Shown piece by piece: positions 34,444-42,811 of a stretch of 64,000 bases of DNA. The notes below the pieces were generated by a model, which saw nothing but the letters and a program-made list of their open reading frames with translations, was not told where the DNA came from and ran no database searches. The stretch's first letter is position 1. Each line of letters starts with the position of its first letter. The stretch lies in NCBI RefSeq assembly GCF_001552375.1, contig NZ_BCRB01000002.1, forward strand, positions 31,595-95,594. Direction: 5' to 3'. The stretch is from Cellulomonas iranensis NBRC 101100 = JCM 18110. GTDB lineage: Bacteria; Actinomycetota; Actinomycetes; Actinomycetales; Cellulomonadaceae. Position numbers and translations under genes: made by a program.

Positions 34444-36057
34444 TCAGGGCAGCCGCAGCGCCCGCTCGGCGCGCAGCAGGCGCGTGAGCACGCTCGCCCG
34501 GACCTCGGAGCCGAGCGCCTCGAGCTGCCGCATGCCGACGCCGCGCCCGGTGTGCACGCCGCGCTGCGCGACGACCGTCTGGGTCCACGTGGTCTCCCAC
34601 AGGCCCTCGCGGCCGTGGCGACGCCCGTACCCGGACGCCCCGACGCCGCCGACGGGCGCGCCGACGGTCCCCCAGATCAGCTGGTGCGTGTCGTTGACGG
34701 CCACCGCACCGGCGCGCACACGCGCCGCGAGCGCGGCCCCGCGCGCGGCCGACCGCGTCCAGACCGCGGCGACCAGGCCCAGGTCGGAGTCGTTCATCGC
34801 GGCGACGGCCTCGTCGTCGGACGCGACGGGGTACACCGCGACGACGGGCCCGAACGTCTCCTCGCGGTGCAGGCGCGCGCCGTCGGGCACGTCGGCCAGC
34901 ACGGTCGGCTCGTAGAAGTACGGGCCGAGGTCGGGGCGCTGCTCGGCCCCGACCAGGACGGTCGCGCCGTGGCCGACCGCGTCCTCGACGTGCTCGACGA
35001 CGCGCGCGAGCTGCGCGGGGCCGACGAGCGACCCCATGTCGGCGCGGTAGTCGAGCCCGGCGCCCAGGCGCAGCGCGGCGGTGCGCCGGACGAACGCGTC
35101 GACGAACGCCTCGCGCACGTCCTCGTGGACGTAGATCCGCTCGACGCTCGCGCACAGCTGCCCCGCGGAGCCGAAGCACGCGCGCACGGCTCCCTCGGCG
35201 ACGGCCTCGACGTCGACGTCCGCCGCGACGTACATCGCGTTCTTGCCGCCGAGCTCGAGCGTCACGGGCACGCCCAGCTCACCGGCCCGCGCGGCGACCA
35301 CGCGCCCCGAGCGGGTCGACCCGGTGAACCCCGCGTGGTCGACGTGCTCGAGCAGGCCCATGCCGACGTCCGGGCCGCCGACCACGACCTGCAGCAGGTC
35401 GTCCGGCAGGCCCGCGTCGGCGAGCAGCTCGGCGGACCACAGCAGCGTGAGCGCGGTCTGCGGGTCGGCGCGCAGCAGCACGGCGTTGCCCGCCACGAGG
35501 GCCGGCAGCGCGTCACCCAGGCCCAGCGACAGCGGGTAGTTCCACGGCGTGATCACGGCGACGACGCCCACGGGGTGACGCAGCACGCGCGCGGAGGTGA
35601 ACGGCGGGAACAGCCCCCGCACGGTGCGGGGCGCGAGCAGGCGACGCGCGCGCAACGCGTAGTAGCGCGCCGCGTTCGCGACGTCGCCGACCTCGTCCCA
35701 CGCGTGCGTGCGCGCCTTGCCCGTCTCGACCTGCAGCAGGTCGAGCACGTCGGACTGCCGCTCCAGCAGCAGGTCGTGCGCGCGCAGCAGCACCGCGGCG
35801 CGCTCGGTGACGGGTCGCGCGGCCCACGTCCGCTGCGCAGCGCGCGCCCGCCGGGCCGCCTCCGGCAGGTCGTCCACCGAGGTCAGCGGGACCGCGGCGA
35901 CGGGGCTGCCCGTGAACGGCGCCGTCGAGGTGGTGGTCGCGTGGCCCGGGCCGGCGACGACGTGCGCGAGGAGCGGCCGCACGTCGTCGGGCTCGAGCAC
36001 GTAGGTCGCGAGCGGGTCGGTCTCGGGGTCGTGCAGGTCGGCATGCTCGTGCGCCAT
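34444..36057 (-). CDS. Aldehyde dehydrogenase, probably succinate-semialdehyde dehydrogenase
   Basis: A 537-residue NAD(P)-dependent aldehyde dehydrogenase. Catalytic Cys302 lies in GSAGQLCASVER and the general-base Glu268 in LELGGKNAMYV. NITPWNY-type segment reads VITPWNYPLSLGLGDALPAL, and the nucleotide-site GFTGSTRSGR is present. The overall pattern resembles actinobacterial GabD2-like succinate-semialdehyde dehydrogenases, but the substrate is not proven. A GTG-ATG pair marks the start; ATG 36057 is chosen. It is convergent with the iron operon and stands alone; the strong hairpin at 36174-36231 separates it from ptsI. Confidence 0.85.
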   Translation of the reverse strand: MAHEHADLHDPETDPLATYVLEPDDVRPLLAHVVAGPGHATTTSTAPFTGSPVAAVPLTSVDDLPEAARRARAAQRTWAARPVTERAAVLLRAHDLLLERQSDVLDLLQVETGKARTHAWDEVGDVANAARYYALRARRLLAPRTVRGLFPPFTSARVLRHPVGVVAVITPWNYPLSLGLGDALPALVAGNAVLLRADPQTALTLLWSAELLADAGLPDDLLQVVVGGPDVGMGLLEHVDHAGFTGSTRSGRVVAARAGELGVPVTLELGGKNAMYVAADVDVEAVAEGAVRACFGSAGQLCASVERIYVHEDVREAFVDAFVRRTAALRLGAGLDYRADMGSLVGPAQLARVVEHVEDAVGHGATVLVGAEQRPDLGPYFYEPTVLADVPDGARLHREETFGPVVAVYPVASDDEAVAAMNDSDLGLVAAVWTRSAARGAALAARVRAGAVAVNDTHQLIWGTVGAPVGGVGASGYGRRHGREGLWETTWTQTVVAQRGVHTGRGVGMRQLEALGSEVRASVLTRLLRAERALRLP

Positions 36058-36173
36058 CACGCCAATCTACGCCGGGGCCCGGCGAGCCGGCCGCGACCCG
36101 CCGCGACCCGCCGGAGCCGCCCGGACGACCTGGATCCGACCGATCGGTGTCCGCCCCACGGGACGACGCACGG

Positions 36174-36231
36174 GCGAGACCGGGCGCAGGTCGCTCACAC
36201 CATCCGAGGAGCGACCTGCGCCCGGTCTCGC
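36174..36231 (-). terminator. 23-bp perfect hairpin downstream of ptsI
   Basis: Arms 36174-36196 and 36209-36231 pair over all 23 bases around a 12-base loop. It is the longest perfect stem I found in the window. It should end the fructose PTS operon and shield the aldehyde dehydrogenase promoter. Confidence 0.85.
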
Positions 36232-36288
36232 GCACCACGCGTCTCACGGCGGGGCCGTCTCGGAGCCCGAGCCCTCCAGGGCTCGGAC

Positions 36289-36352
36289 ACGTCAGAGCAC
36301 GCGCACGTCAGAGCACGCGCACGTCAGAGCACTCGCACGTCAGAGCGCGAGC
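36289..36352. repeat. Four tandem 16-bp repeats across the ptsI stop codon
   Basis: Unit ACGTCAGAGCACGCGC at 36289-36304 is repeated exactly at 36305-36320, with one change at 36321-36336, and a diverged copy at 36337-36352 overlaps the stop codon of ptsI (36340-36342). On the minus strand each unit carries TGACGT, so the ptsI stop TGA is itself part of the repeat. It probably arose by slippage. Confidence 0.85.
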
Positions 36353-38061
36353 GTCGCCGCGACGTCGGGGTCGACGAGCGCGAGCGCGGCGGCGCGCGCG
36401 TCGGCCGCGGTGCGGGCCCGCAGCACGGCACCCGCGATCGCCTCGCACGTCGCGCGCGTGTGGTGCCGGACCGCGTACCGCACGGCGGGCAGCGCCCCGG
36501 CGGCCATCGACAGGCTCGTGACGCCGAGGCCCACGAGCACGAGCGCCATGAGCGGGTCGGCCGCGGACTCGCCGCACACGCCGACGGGCTTGCCGGCCTC
36601 GAGCCCAGCGCGCGCGGTCGTGGCGACGAGGTCGAGCACCGCGGGCTGCCACACGTCGAGCAGGTCGGCGAGCTCGCCGCGCAGCCGGTCGGTCGCCATC
36701 GTGTACTGCGCGAGGTCGTTGGTGCCGATCGACACGAAGTCGACCTCGGCGAGCAGGTCGCGCGCCCGCAGGGCCGCGGCCGGGACCTCGACCATGACGC
36801 CCACGGTCGCGACGCCCGCCGCACGTGCCCGGGCCGCGAAGTCGCGCGCCTCGTCGGGCGTCGCGATCATCGGCGCCATGACCCACGGCGTCGACCCCGT
36901 GGCCTCCTGCGCGCGGGCGAGCGCGGCGAGCTGCGTGTCGAGCAGCTCGGCGTGGGAGCGGACCAGGCGGTAGCCGCGCACGCCGAGAGCGGGGTTCTCC
37001 TCGTCGGGCTGCGTCGCGAACGCGAGCGGCTTGTCGGCGCCCGCGTCGAGCGTGCGCACGACGACCTTGCGCCCGTCGACCGCGCGCAGCGCCGCGGCGT
37101 ACGCGTCGGTCTGCTCGTCGACGGTCGGGGCCTGCGTGCGCTCGAGGAAGAGCACCTCGGTGCGGAACAGCCCGACGCCCTCGGCGCCCGCGCCGACGCG
37201 CTGCGCGTCGGCGGCCGTGCCGATGTTCGCGAGCAGCGCGACGGCGTGCCCGTCGGCGGTCGCACCGGGGCCGGTGTCCTGCGCGAGCGCGGCGTCGGCC
37301 GCGCGTCGGCGCTCGAACGCGTCGCGCACGGCGTCGTCGGGGTCGGGCGTCACGGTGCCGGCGGCGGCGTCGACCGCGACGACGGTCCCGTCCGCGAGGG
37401 TCGTGGCCCCGTCGACGCGCACGACGCACGGCAGGCCGAGCTGGCCCGCGATGATCGCGGTGTGCCCCGTCGGGCCGCCCAGCTCGGTGACGATCGCGAG
37501 CACCTTCGTGAGGTCGAGCGCCGCGGTGTCGGCGGGCGCGAGGTCGCGCGCGACGACGACCGACGGCTGCGCGAGGTGCGGCACGCCCGGCTCGGGCAGG
37601 CCGACGACGCGGGCGACGACCCGGTCCCGCACCGAGCGCAGGTCGGTGACGCGCTCCGCGAGGTACCCCCCGGCCTGCTCGAACATGGCCGCGAACGTGT
37701 CGACGACCCCGTCGATCGCGGCGACGGGCGGCTCGCCGCCGTCGACGCGCGTGAGCACCTGGCCGCGCAGCGCGGCGTCGTCGGCCATCTGCGCGGTCGC
37801 CGCGAGCACGTCCCGCACGGTCCCCGACGCCCCCTCGGCCTGCGTGCGCAGGCCGGCGGCGACGTCGGCGAACGCGCGCTCGACGACCGTGCGCACGTGC
37901 GCGGGCGTGGCCGGCGCCCCGTCGACGAGGAGCGGCGCGTCGGGTGCGACGTCCGGCGCGGGCCGCACCTGGGCGACCGGGCCGACGACCGCGCGCCGCC
38001 CCACGCCGACGCCGCGCAGCCCGGTCCCGGCGGGGGCGTCGGCCGCGGACGTCGTCGTCAC
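36340..38061 (-). CDS. ptsI: PTS enzyme I
   Basis: Phosphoenolpyruvate-protein phosphotransferase, 573 residues. The N-terminal domain carries the phosphorylated His200 in GGPTGHTAIIAGQLGLP. The PEP-binding TIM barrel has GVGLFRTEVLFLER, VVRTLDAGADKPL, FVSIGTNDLAQYTMATDR and catalytic Cys in GVCGESAADP. The GTG start overlaps the ptsH stop (GTGA). It passes phosphate from PEP to HPr for all sugars taken up by the PTS, including the fructose and mannitol systems nearby. Confidence 0.97.
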   Translation of the reverse strand: MTTTSAADAPAGTGLRGVGVGRRAVVGPVAQVRPAPDVAPDAPLLVDGAPATPAHVRTVVERAFADVAAGLRTQAEGASGTVRDVLAATAQMADDAALRGQVLTRVDGGEPPVAAIDGVVDTFAAMFEQAGGYLAERVTDLRSVRDRVVARVVGLPEPGVPHLAQPSVVVARDLAPADTAALDLTKVLAIVTELGGPTGHTAIIAGQLGLPCVVRVDGATTLADGTVVAVDAAAGTVTPDPDDAVRDAFERRRAADAALAQDTGPGATADGHAVALLANIGTAADAQRVGAGAEGVGLFRTEVLFLERTQAPTVDEQTDAYAAALRAVDGRKVVVRTLDAGADKPLAFATQPDEENPALGVRGYRLVRSHAELLDTQLAALARAQEATGSTPWVMAPMIATPDEARDFAARARAAGVATVGVMVEVPAAALRARDLLAEVDFVSIGTNDLAQYTMATDRLRGELADLLDVWQPAVLDLVATTARAGLEAGKPVGVCGESAADPLMALVLVGLGVTSLSMAAGALPAVRYAVRHHTRATCEAIAGAVLRARTAADARAAALALVDPDVAATLAL

Positions 38062-38354
38062 GACGCACCCCCGGCCGCGTCGGCCTCGGAGGCGTCGAGG
38101 TCGGTCGACAGCAGCGTCACGAGCTCGTCGAGCACGCGGTCGGCGTCGGGGCCGTCGGCCGTGAGCGTGACCTCCTCGCCGTGCGGCACGCCGAGCGACA
38201 TGACGAACAGGATGCTCGCGGCGTCGACGGGCGCGCCGCCCGCGCGGGCGATCGTGACGGGCACGCCGGACGCGGCGACGGCCTGGGTGAACAGCATCGC
38301 GGGGCGGGCGTGCAGGCCCACGCGGGACGCGACGGCGACGGTGCGCTCGGCCAT
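38058..38354 (-). CDS. ptsH: HPr phosphocarrier protein
   Basis: A 98-residue HPr with the phosphorylated His15 in VGLHARPA and the conserved Ser47 region VDAASILFVMSLG. It carries phosphate from enzyme I to the IIA domains. The C-terminus has about ten extra Ala/Asp/Glu residues beyond the usual HPr length of 85-90. An AAGGAGAG Shine-Dalgarno precedes the ATG. It is coupled to ptsI. Confidence 0.96.
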   Translation of the reverse strand: MAERTVAVASRVGLHARPAMLFTQAVAASGVPVTIARAGGAPVDAASILFVMSLGVPHGEEVTLTADGPDADRVLDELVTLLSTDLDASEADAAGGAS

Positions 38355-38411
38355 GGTGGCTCTCCTTCGAGGTGGTCTGGGGATGGGGGGCGGGACGGTC
38401 GGGCGCCAGGC

Positions 38412-39938
38412 TCAGGCGGGCTGCCCGACGAGCGCCGCGTCGCGCTGCTCCTCGGCGGCCCGCTCGGCGGCGACGACGGGGTCGTGCGCGAGGGACTTGA
38501 GCAGCACGACCAGCGCGGTGCTGACGAGCGTGCCGACGACGACCGCCGCGACGAACCCGAGCGGGTTGCCGATGAGCGGCAGGACCCACACGCCGCCGTG
38601 CGGCGCGACGAGCGTCGAGCCGAACGCCATGGCGAGGGCCCCGGTGGCAGCCGAGCCGACCACCGAGGACACGATGACGCGCCACGGGTCGGCGGCGGCG
38701 AACGGGATCGCGCCCTCGGAGATGAAGGACGCGCCCAGCAGCCACGCGGCCTTGCCGTTCTCCTGCTCGGCGTGCGTGAACAGCCGCTTGCGGACCGTGG
38801 TGGCCAGGGCCATCGCGAGCGGTGCGACCATGCCGGCGGCCATGACAGCGGCCATGACGCGGTACTGCGTCGCGTCCGCGGCCAGACCCTCGGTGGCCAG
38901 GCCCGTGACCGCGAACGTGTAGGCGACCTTGTTGATCGGCCCGCCCAGGTCGAAGCCCATCATCGCGCCGAGCAGCAGGCCCAGCAGCACCGCGCTGGTG
39001 CCCGACAGCCCGTTGAGCCAGCCCGTCAGCCCGTCCATGGCGGCGGCGATCGGCCGCCCGATGAGCACGAGCATGACGACCCCGACCACGGCCGACGACA
39101 GCAGCGGGATGACGACGACCGGCATGACGCCGCGCACGCCCTTGGGGACGTTCCAGCGGCTGATCCACAGCGCGACGCCACCGGCGAGGAAGCCCGTGAC
39201 GAGGCCGCCGAGGAACCCGGCGCCGACGAACCCGGCGGCCGCGCCGCCGAGGAACCCGGGCACGAGACCGGGGCGGTCGGCGATCGCGTACGCGATGAAG
39301 CCGGACAGCACGGGCACGAGGAACCCGAACGCGAGCTGCCCGGTCTTGAGCAGCACGACCGACCAGTCCTGCAGCGACGCGGGGTCGAACGCCGCGACGA
39401 CCGTGGCCGCGTCGACCTTGGTGACCTCGATCGCGCCCTCGGCGCCGCCCCACGCGACCTGCGCGAGCATGAACGACAGCGCGATGAGGATGCCGCCCGC
39501 GGCGACGAACGGGATCATGTACGACACGCCCGTCATGAGCCACTGCCGCACCTTGGTGCCGGCACCGGCGTCGCGGTCGACCTTGGTCGCGGGCGCCGCG
39601 GCGGGCGCGGCGGCGGCACCGGCGGGCACGCCGGCCTCGACCGCGGCGACCGCGGCGGCGATGACGCCGGGCGCGTCGTGCACGGCCTTCTTGACGCCGA
39701 CGTCGACGAACGGCTTGCCGGCGAACCGCTGCTTGTCCTTGACCTCGAGGTCCGCGGCGTAGATGACGCCGTCGGCGGCGGCGATGAGCGCGGGGTCGAG
39801 CGGGGTCGAGCCCGCGGCGCCCTGCGTCTCGACGTGCACCTCGTGGCCGGCGGCCTTGCCCGCCTGCTCGAGGGCCTCGGCGGCCATGTACGTGTGGGCG
39901 ATCCCCGTGGGGCACGAGGACACGGCGACGAGCTTCAC
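38412..39938 (-). CDS. fruA: Fructose PTS permease IIBC
   Basis: A 508-residue fructose-specific component. The IIB domain (1-105) has the phosphorylated Cys9 in SSCPTGIAHTYMAA. A Pro/Ala linker leads to the IIC membrane domain (about 135-480) with eight or more hydrophobic segments and GASFISEGAIPFAAADP, typical of the fructose family. It brings in fructose as fructose 1-phosphate. The GTG start overlaps the IIA stop (GTGA). Confidence 0.95.
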   Translation of the reverse strand: MKLVAVSSCPTGIAHTYMAAEALEQAGKAAGHEVHVETQGAAGSTPLDPALIAAADGVIYAADLEVKDKQRFAGKPFVDVGVKKAVHDAPGVIAAAVAAVEAGVPAGAAAAPAAAPATKVDRDAGAGTKVRQWLMTGVSYMIPFVAAGGILIALSFMLAQVAWGGAEGAIEVTKVDAATVVAAFDPASLQDWSVVLLKTGQLAFGFLVPVLSGFIAYAIADRPGLVPGFLGGAAAGFVGAGFLGGLVTGFLAGGVALWISRWNVPKGVRGVMPVVVIPLLSSAVVGVVMLVLIGRPIAAAMDGLTGWLNGLSGTSAVLLGLLLGAMMGFDLGGPINKVAYTFAVTGLATEGLAADATQYRVMAAVMAAGMVAPLAMALATTVRKRLFTHAEQENGKAAWLLGASFISEGAIPFAAADPWRVIVSSVVGSAATGALAMAFGSTLVAPHGGVWVLPLIGNPLGFVAAVVVGTLVSTALVVLLKSLAHDPVVAAERAAEEQRDAALVGQPA

Positions 39939-40396
39939 GACGGCACGACCTCTCGCGTGACGATCTGCGCGACGGTCGCGGCGTCGGGGGCCTCGAGCAG
40001 CGACGTCCGGAAGGACTCGTGCACGAGGCGACGCGCGAGGGCGGCGAGGATCTGCAGGTGGTCCGCGTCGCCGGAGGCGGGCGCGGCGATGAGGAAGACG
40101 AGGCGCGCGGGCCCGTCGGGGGCGCCCCAGTCGACGCCCTGCGCGAGCTTGCCGACCGCGAGGCTCGGGACGACGACGTGCTCGGAGCGCGCGTGCGGCA
40201 GGCCGACGCCGCCGGGCATGCCGGTGGCCATCTGAGCCTCGCGCGCCGCGACGTCGGCGGCGAACCCGTCGGCGTCGGTGACGCGGCCGGCGGCCGCGAG
40301 CAGGTCGATCAGCCGGCGCGTGACGTCGGTCCGGTCGGTCGCGGCGAGGTCGACGGCGACCAGGTCCGCGGTGATCAGCGGGGTGGTGGTGCTCAC
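39935..40396 (-). CDS. Fructose PTS IIA component
   Basis: A 153-residue IIA of the fructose/mannitol family with the phosphorylated His68 in GVGLPHARSEHV and FLIAAPASGDADHLQIL. GTG 40396 is the chosen start, as it begins the domain cleanly; the frame stays open upstream into the end of fruK. In many bacteria this domain is fused to IIBC or HPr; here it is separate. It lies five bases after fruK and overlaps fruA. Confidence 0.93.
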   Translation of the reverse strand: MSTTTPLITADLVAVDLAATDRTDVTRRLIDLLAAAGRVTDADGFAADVAAREAQMATGMPGGVGLPHARSEHVVVPSLAVGKLAQGVDWGAPDGPARLVFLIAAPASGDADHLQILAALARRLVHESFRTSLLEAPDAATVAQIVTREVVPS

Positions 40397-40401
40397 GGGT
40401 C

Positions 40402-41349
40402 TCACAGCTCCTTCAGTGCGAGGTGGGGGTCGGGGGTCTCGACGACGCGGACGGCGTCGAGGTCGAGCTGGTCGGGGCCGGGCACCTCGGTGCCCGGGAG
40501 CAGGACGGCGGCGCGGCCCCACGCGACGGCGGTGCGCAGCCGGTCGGCGCACGAGCCGGTGCCCGCGAGGTAGCCCGCGAGCGTGGAGTCGCCCGCGCCG
40601 ACGGTCGACAGGGGCACGAGCGGCGGGCCGCCGGCCCACCACGTGCCGTCCTCGCGCACGAGCAGCGCACCGTGCGCGCCGAGGCTCACGAGGACCGCGG
40701 TGGTGCCCTGCGCGATGACCTCGCGCGCCGCGGCGACGACGTCGCCCACGGTGACGAGGTCGCGGCCGACGAGCTCGGCGAGCTCGTCCTCGTTGGGCTT
40801 GACGAGGCTCAGGCCGCCGGCGCGCACGGCCCGCGTGAGCGGGGCGCCCGAGGTGTCGAGCACGAGCGGCACGCCGTAGCGCCCCGCGAGCCCGGCGAGC
40901 CGGACGAAGAACGCGTCGCCGGCCCCGGCGGGCAGCGACCCGGCGGCGACGACCGCGCGGGGTGCGGAGGTGAGCTGGTCCTCGACGGCCGCGAGCAGCG
41001 CGTCGACCTCGGCGTCGGACAGCCGCGGGCCGGGCGCGTTGACCTTGGTGGTGACGCCGTCGGCCTCGACGAGCGTGACGTTGGTGCGCGTGTCCCCCGC
41101 CACGGGCACGGGGACGGCGGGCACGCCGTGCTCGCCGAGCAGCGTGACGAGCCGCGCGCCGTCGGCGCCGCCCGCGGGCACGACCGCGACGGCGGCGAGG
41201 CCGTGCCGCGCGAGGGCCCGCGCGACGTTGATGCCCTTGCCGCCGGGGTGCACGTGCGCGGCGTGCGCACGGTTGACCTCGCCGACCTCGAGCCGCTCGA
41301 CGTCGAGCGCGCGGTCGAGGCTCGGGTTGGGCGTGACGGTGACGATCAT
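40402..41349 (-). CDS. fruK: 1-phosphofructokinase
   Basis: A 315-residue PfkB-family kinase that turns fructose 1-phosphate into fructose 1,6-bisphosphate. N-terminal MIVTVTPNPSLDRALDV is typical of the family. The PfkB signatures are HVHPGGKGINVARALARHG and the C-terminal VPLSTVGAGDSTLAGYL with catalytic Asp in GAGDS. It overlaps the fruR stop (ATGA) and precedes the IIA gene by five bases. Confidence 0.96.
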   Translation of the reverse strand: MIVTVTPNPSLDRALDVERLEVGEVNRAHAAHVHPGGKGINVARALARHGLAAVAVVPAGGADGARLVTLLGEHGVPAVPVPVAGDTRTNVTLVEADGVTTKVNAPGPRLSDAEVDALLAAVEDQLTSAPRAVVAAGSLPAGAGDAFFVRLAGLAGRYGVPLVLDTSGAPLTRAVRAGGLSLVKPNEDELAELVGRDLVTVGDVVAAAREVIAQGTTAVLVSLGAHGALLVREDGTWWAGGPPLVPLSTVGAGDSTLAGYLAGTGSCADRLRTAVAWGRAAVLLPGTEVPGPDQLDLDAVRVVETPDPHLALKEL

Positions 41350-42107
41350 GCGCGCACCACGCGCGTGCCCGCGGCCTCGATCTCGTCGGCGAGCTCGGGC
41401 TCGACGGCGCCGTCGGTGACCAGCGTGTCGACGTCCGCGAGCGCCGCGACGTGCGCGAGGTCGACGCGTCCGACCTTGGTGTGGTCGGCGAGGACGACGG
41501 TGCGCCGGGCGGCGGTGACCAGGGCGCGCTTGACGGCGGCCTCGGCGAGGTCGGGCGTCGTCACGCCGTGCTCGGCGGTGATGCCGTTGGCGCCGAGGAA
41601 CGCGACGTCGACGTGGATCTCGGCGAGGTCGCGCAGCGCCCACGAGCCGACGGCGGCGAGGGTGCGGCCGCGGACGGTGCCGCCCACGAGGTGCAGGGTC
41701 GTGCCGGGCCGGGTCGCGAGGACGGTCGCGACCGGCAGCGCGTGCGTGACGACCGTGAGCTCGCGGTCGGTGGGCAGCAGCTCGGCGAGCCGGACGGTCG
41801 TGGTGCCGGCGTCGAGGATGATCGCGCCGCCGTCGGGCAGCTCGTCGAGAGCAGCCTTGGCGATGCGCTCCTTCTCGCCCGAGAGCAGGCCCTCGCGGTC
41901 GGCGAGCCCGGGTTCGAACCCGAGCCGCTCGACCGGGATGGCGCCGCCGTGCACGCGCCGCACGAGCCCGTGGCGCTCGAGCGCCGTGAGGTCGCGGCGG
42001 ATCGTCTCGGCCGTGACGTCGAGCTCGGCGGCCAGCCGTGTGACGTCCACGCGGCCCTCGGCGCGCGCTCGCGTGAGGATCTGCTGGTGTCGCTCCGGTG
42101 CGTACAC
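41346..42107 (-). CDS. fruR: DeoR-family repressor of the fructose operon
   Basis: A 253-residue regulator. The N-terminal helix-turn-helix reads RHQQILTRARAEGRVDVTRL and LDVTAETIRRDLTALERHGLV; the C-terminal sugar-phosphate-binding domain has LDAGTTTVRLAELLP and FLGANGI with GVTTPDLAEAAVKRAL. The GTG at 42107 is preferred over a longer frame from 42170: it has GGAG six bases upstream, lies downstream of the predicted transcription start, and starts VYAPERHQQI like family members. It heads the fru operon and probably represses it until fructose 1-phosphate is present. Confidence 0.92.
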   Translation of the reverse strand: MYAPERHQQILTRARAEGRVDVTRLAAELDVTAETIRRDLTALERHGLVRRVHGGAIPVERLGFEPGLADREGLLSGEKERIAKAALDELPDGGAIILDAGTTTVRLAELLPTDRELTVVTHALPVATVLATRPGTTLHLVGGTVRGRTLAAVGSWALRDLAEIHVDVAFLGANGITAEHGVTTPDLAEAAVKRALVTAARRTVVLADHTKVGRVDLAHVAALADVDTLVTDGAVEPELADEIEAAGTRVVRA

Positions 42108-42151
42108 ATCGACTCCGTCGTCCCGTGCCGCCGAGGTGGCGGCTGCGTCCC

Positions 42152-42180
42152 AGGATCGTCCCGTCGGCACGCCTTGTCAA
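42152..42180 (-). promoter_or_regulatory. Predicted promoter of the fru operon
   Basis: On the minus strand TTGACA (42175-42180) is followed after 17 bases by GATCCT (42152-42157), a good -35 and a moderate -10. Transcription would start near 42145, about 38 bases before the fruR start. The upstream 42190-42240 stretch has AT-richer sequence with a TGAATCAACA core that could be an operator. Confidence 0.55.
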
Positions 42181-42355
42181 TGCCAAACGGGCATGTTCGG
42201 AAGTGAATCAACATCCGGTTCTGTGGTGACGGGCATCGCCGCAGGTCAGCCGATGTCCGAACCGGGCACGACACGTGCCGGGACGCGCCCGGGGCCCGGC
42301 GCACGCGCACCGGACCCCGGGGACCCGCGACCACCGCAGCCCGCGGCCGCGGCCG

Positions 42356-42811
42356 TCAGGTCGTGTTCACGCGCCCCACGAGCGCGTACAGCTCGTCCGC
42401 GGTCGTCGCGCGGGCCACCGCGTCAGCCTGGTCGGGGTCGGCGAACACGAGCGCGATGCGCGACAGCACCTCGAGGTGCTCGCCGCCCGCCCCCGCGATC
42501 CCGACCACGACCCGCACGGGCGACCCCTTCCAGTCGATCGGGTCGGCGTAGCGCACCACGCAGACGGCCGAGCGGTGGATCGACGGCGTCGCGTCGAGCG
42601 TCCCGTGCGGGATCGCGAGCCCGTTGCCCATGAACGTCGTCATGGTCCGCTCGCGCTCGAGCATCCCCTCGACGTACGCGGGCGCCACGGCGCCCGCCCC
42701 CACCAGCAGCGCCCCGGCCTCGCGCACGGCCTCCTCGTACGTCGTCGCGCGGCCGTCCGCGACGCACAGCTCCCGGGTCAGGACGTCACCGCCGTCGTGC
42801 GCCCCGGTCAT
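42356..42811 (-). CDS. mtlF: Mannitol-type PTS IIA component
   Basis: A 151-residue IIA domain with phosphorylated His69 in GNGLAIPHGTLD and the family run DWKGSPVRVVVGIAGAGGEH. It overlaps the mtlA stop (ATGA). It takes phosphate from HPr and gives it to the IIB domain of MtlA. It is the last gene of the polyol operon; about 250 bases separate it from fruR. Confidence 0.94.
   Translation of the reverse strand: MTGAHDGGDVLTRELCVADGRATTYEEAVREAGALLVGAGAVAPAYVEGMLERERTMTTFMGNGLAIPHGTLDATPSIHRSAVCVVRYADPIDWKGSPVRVVVGIAGAGGEHLEVLSRIALVFADPDQADAVARATTADELYALVGRVNTT

Noticed and set aside
36340..39915. Very long open frames opposite to or overlapping the PTS genes, and similar long frames throughout
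   Set aside because: In very GC-rich DNA, stop codons are rare in every frame. These frames are Arg/Ala/Pro-rich shadows of genes whose products have clear motifs.
42108..42170. A 21-residue longer N-terminus for the FruR-type regulator
   Set aside because: It would start upstream of the predicted transcription start, and the GTG at 42107 has a Shine-Dalgarno sequence and fits the family N-terminus.
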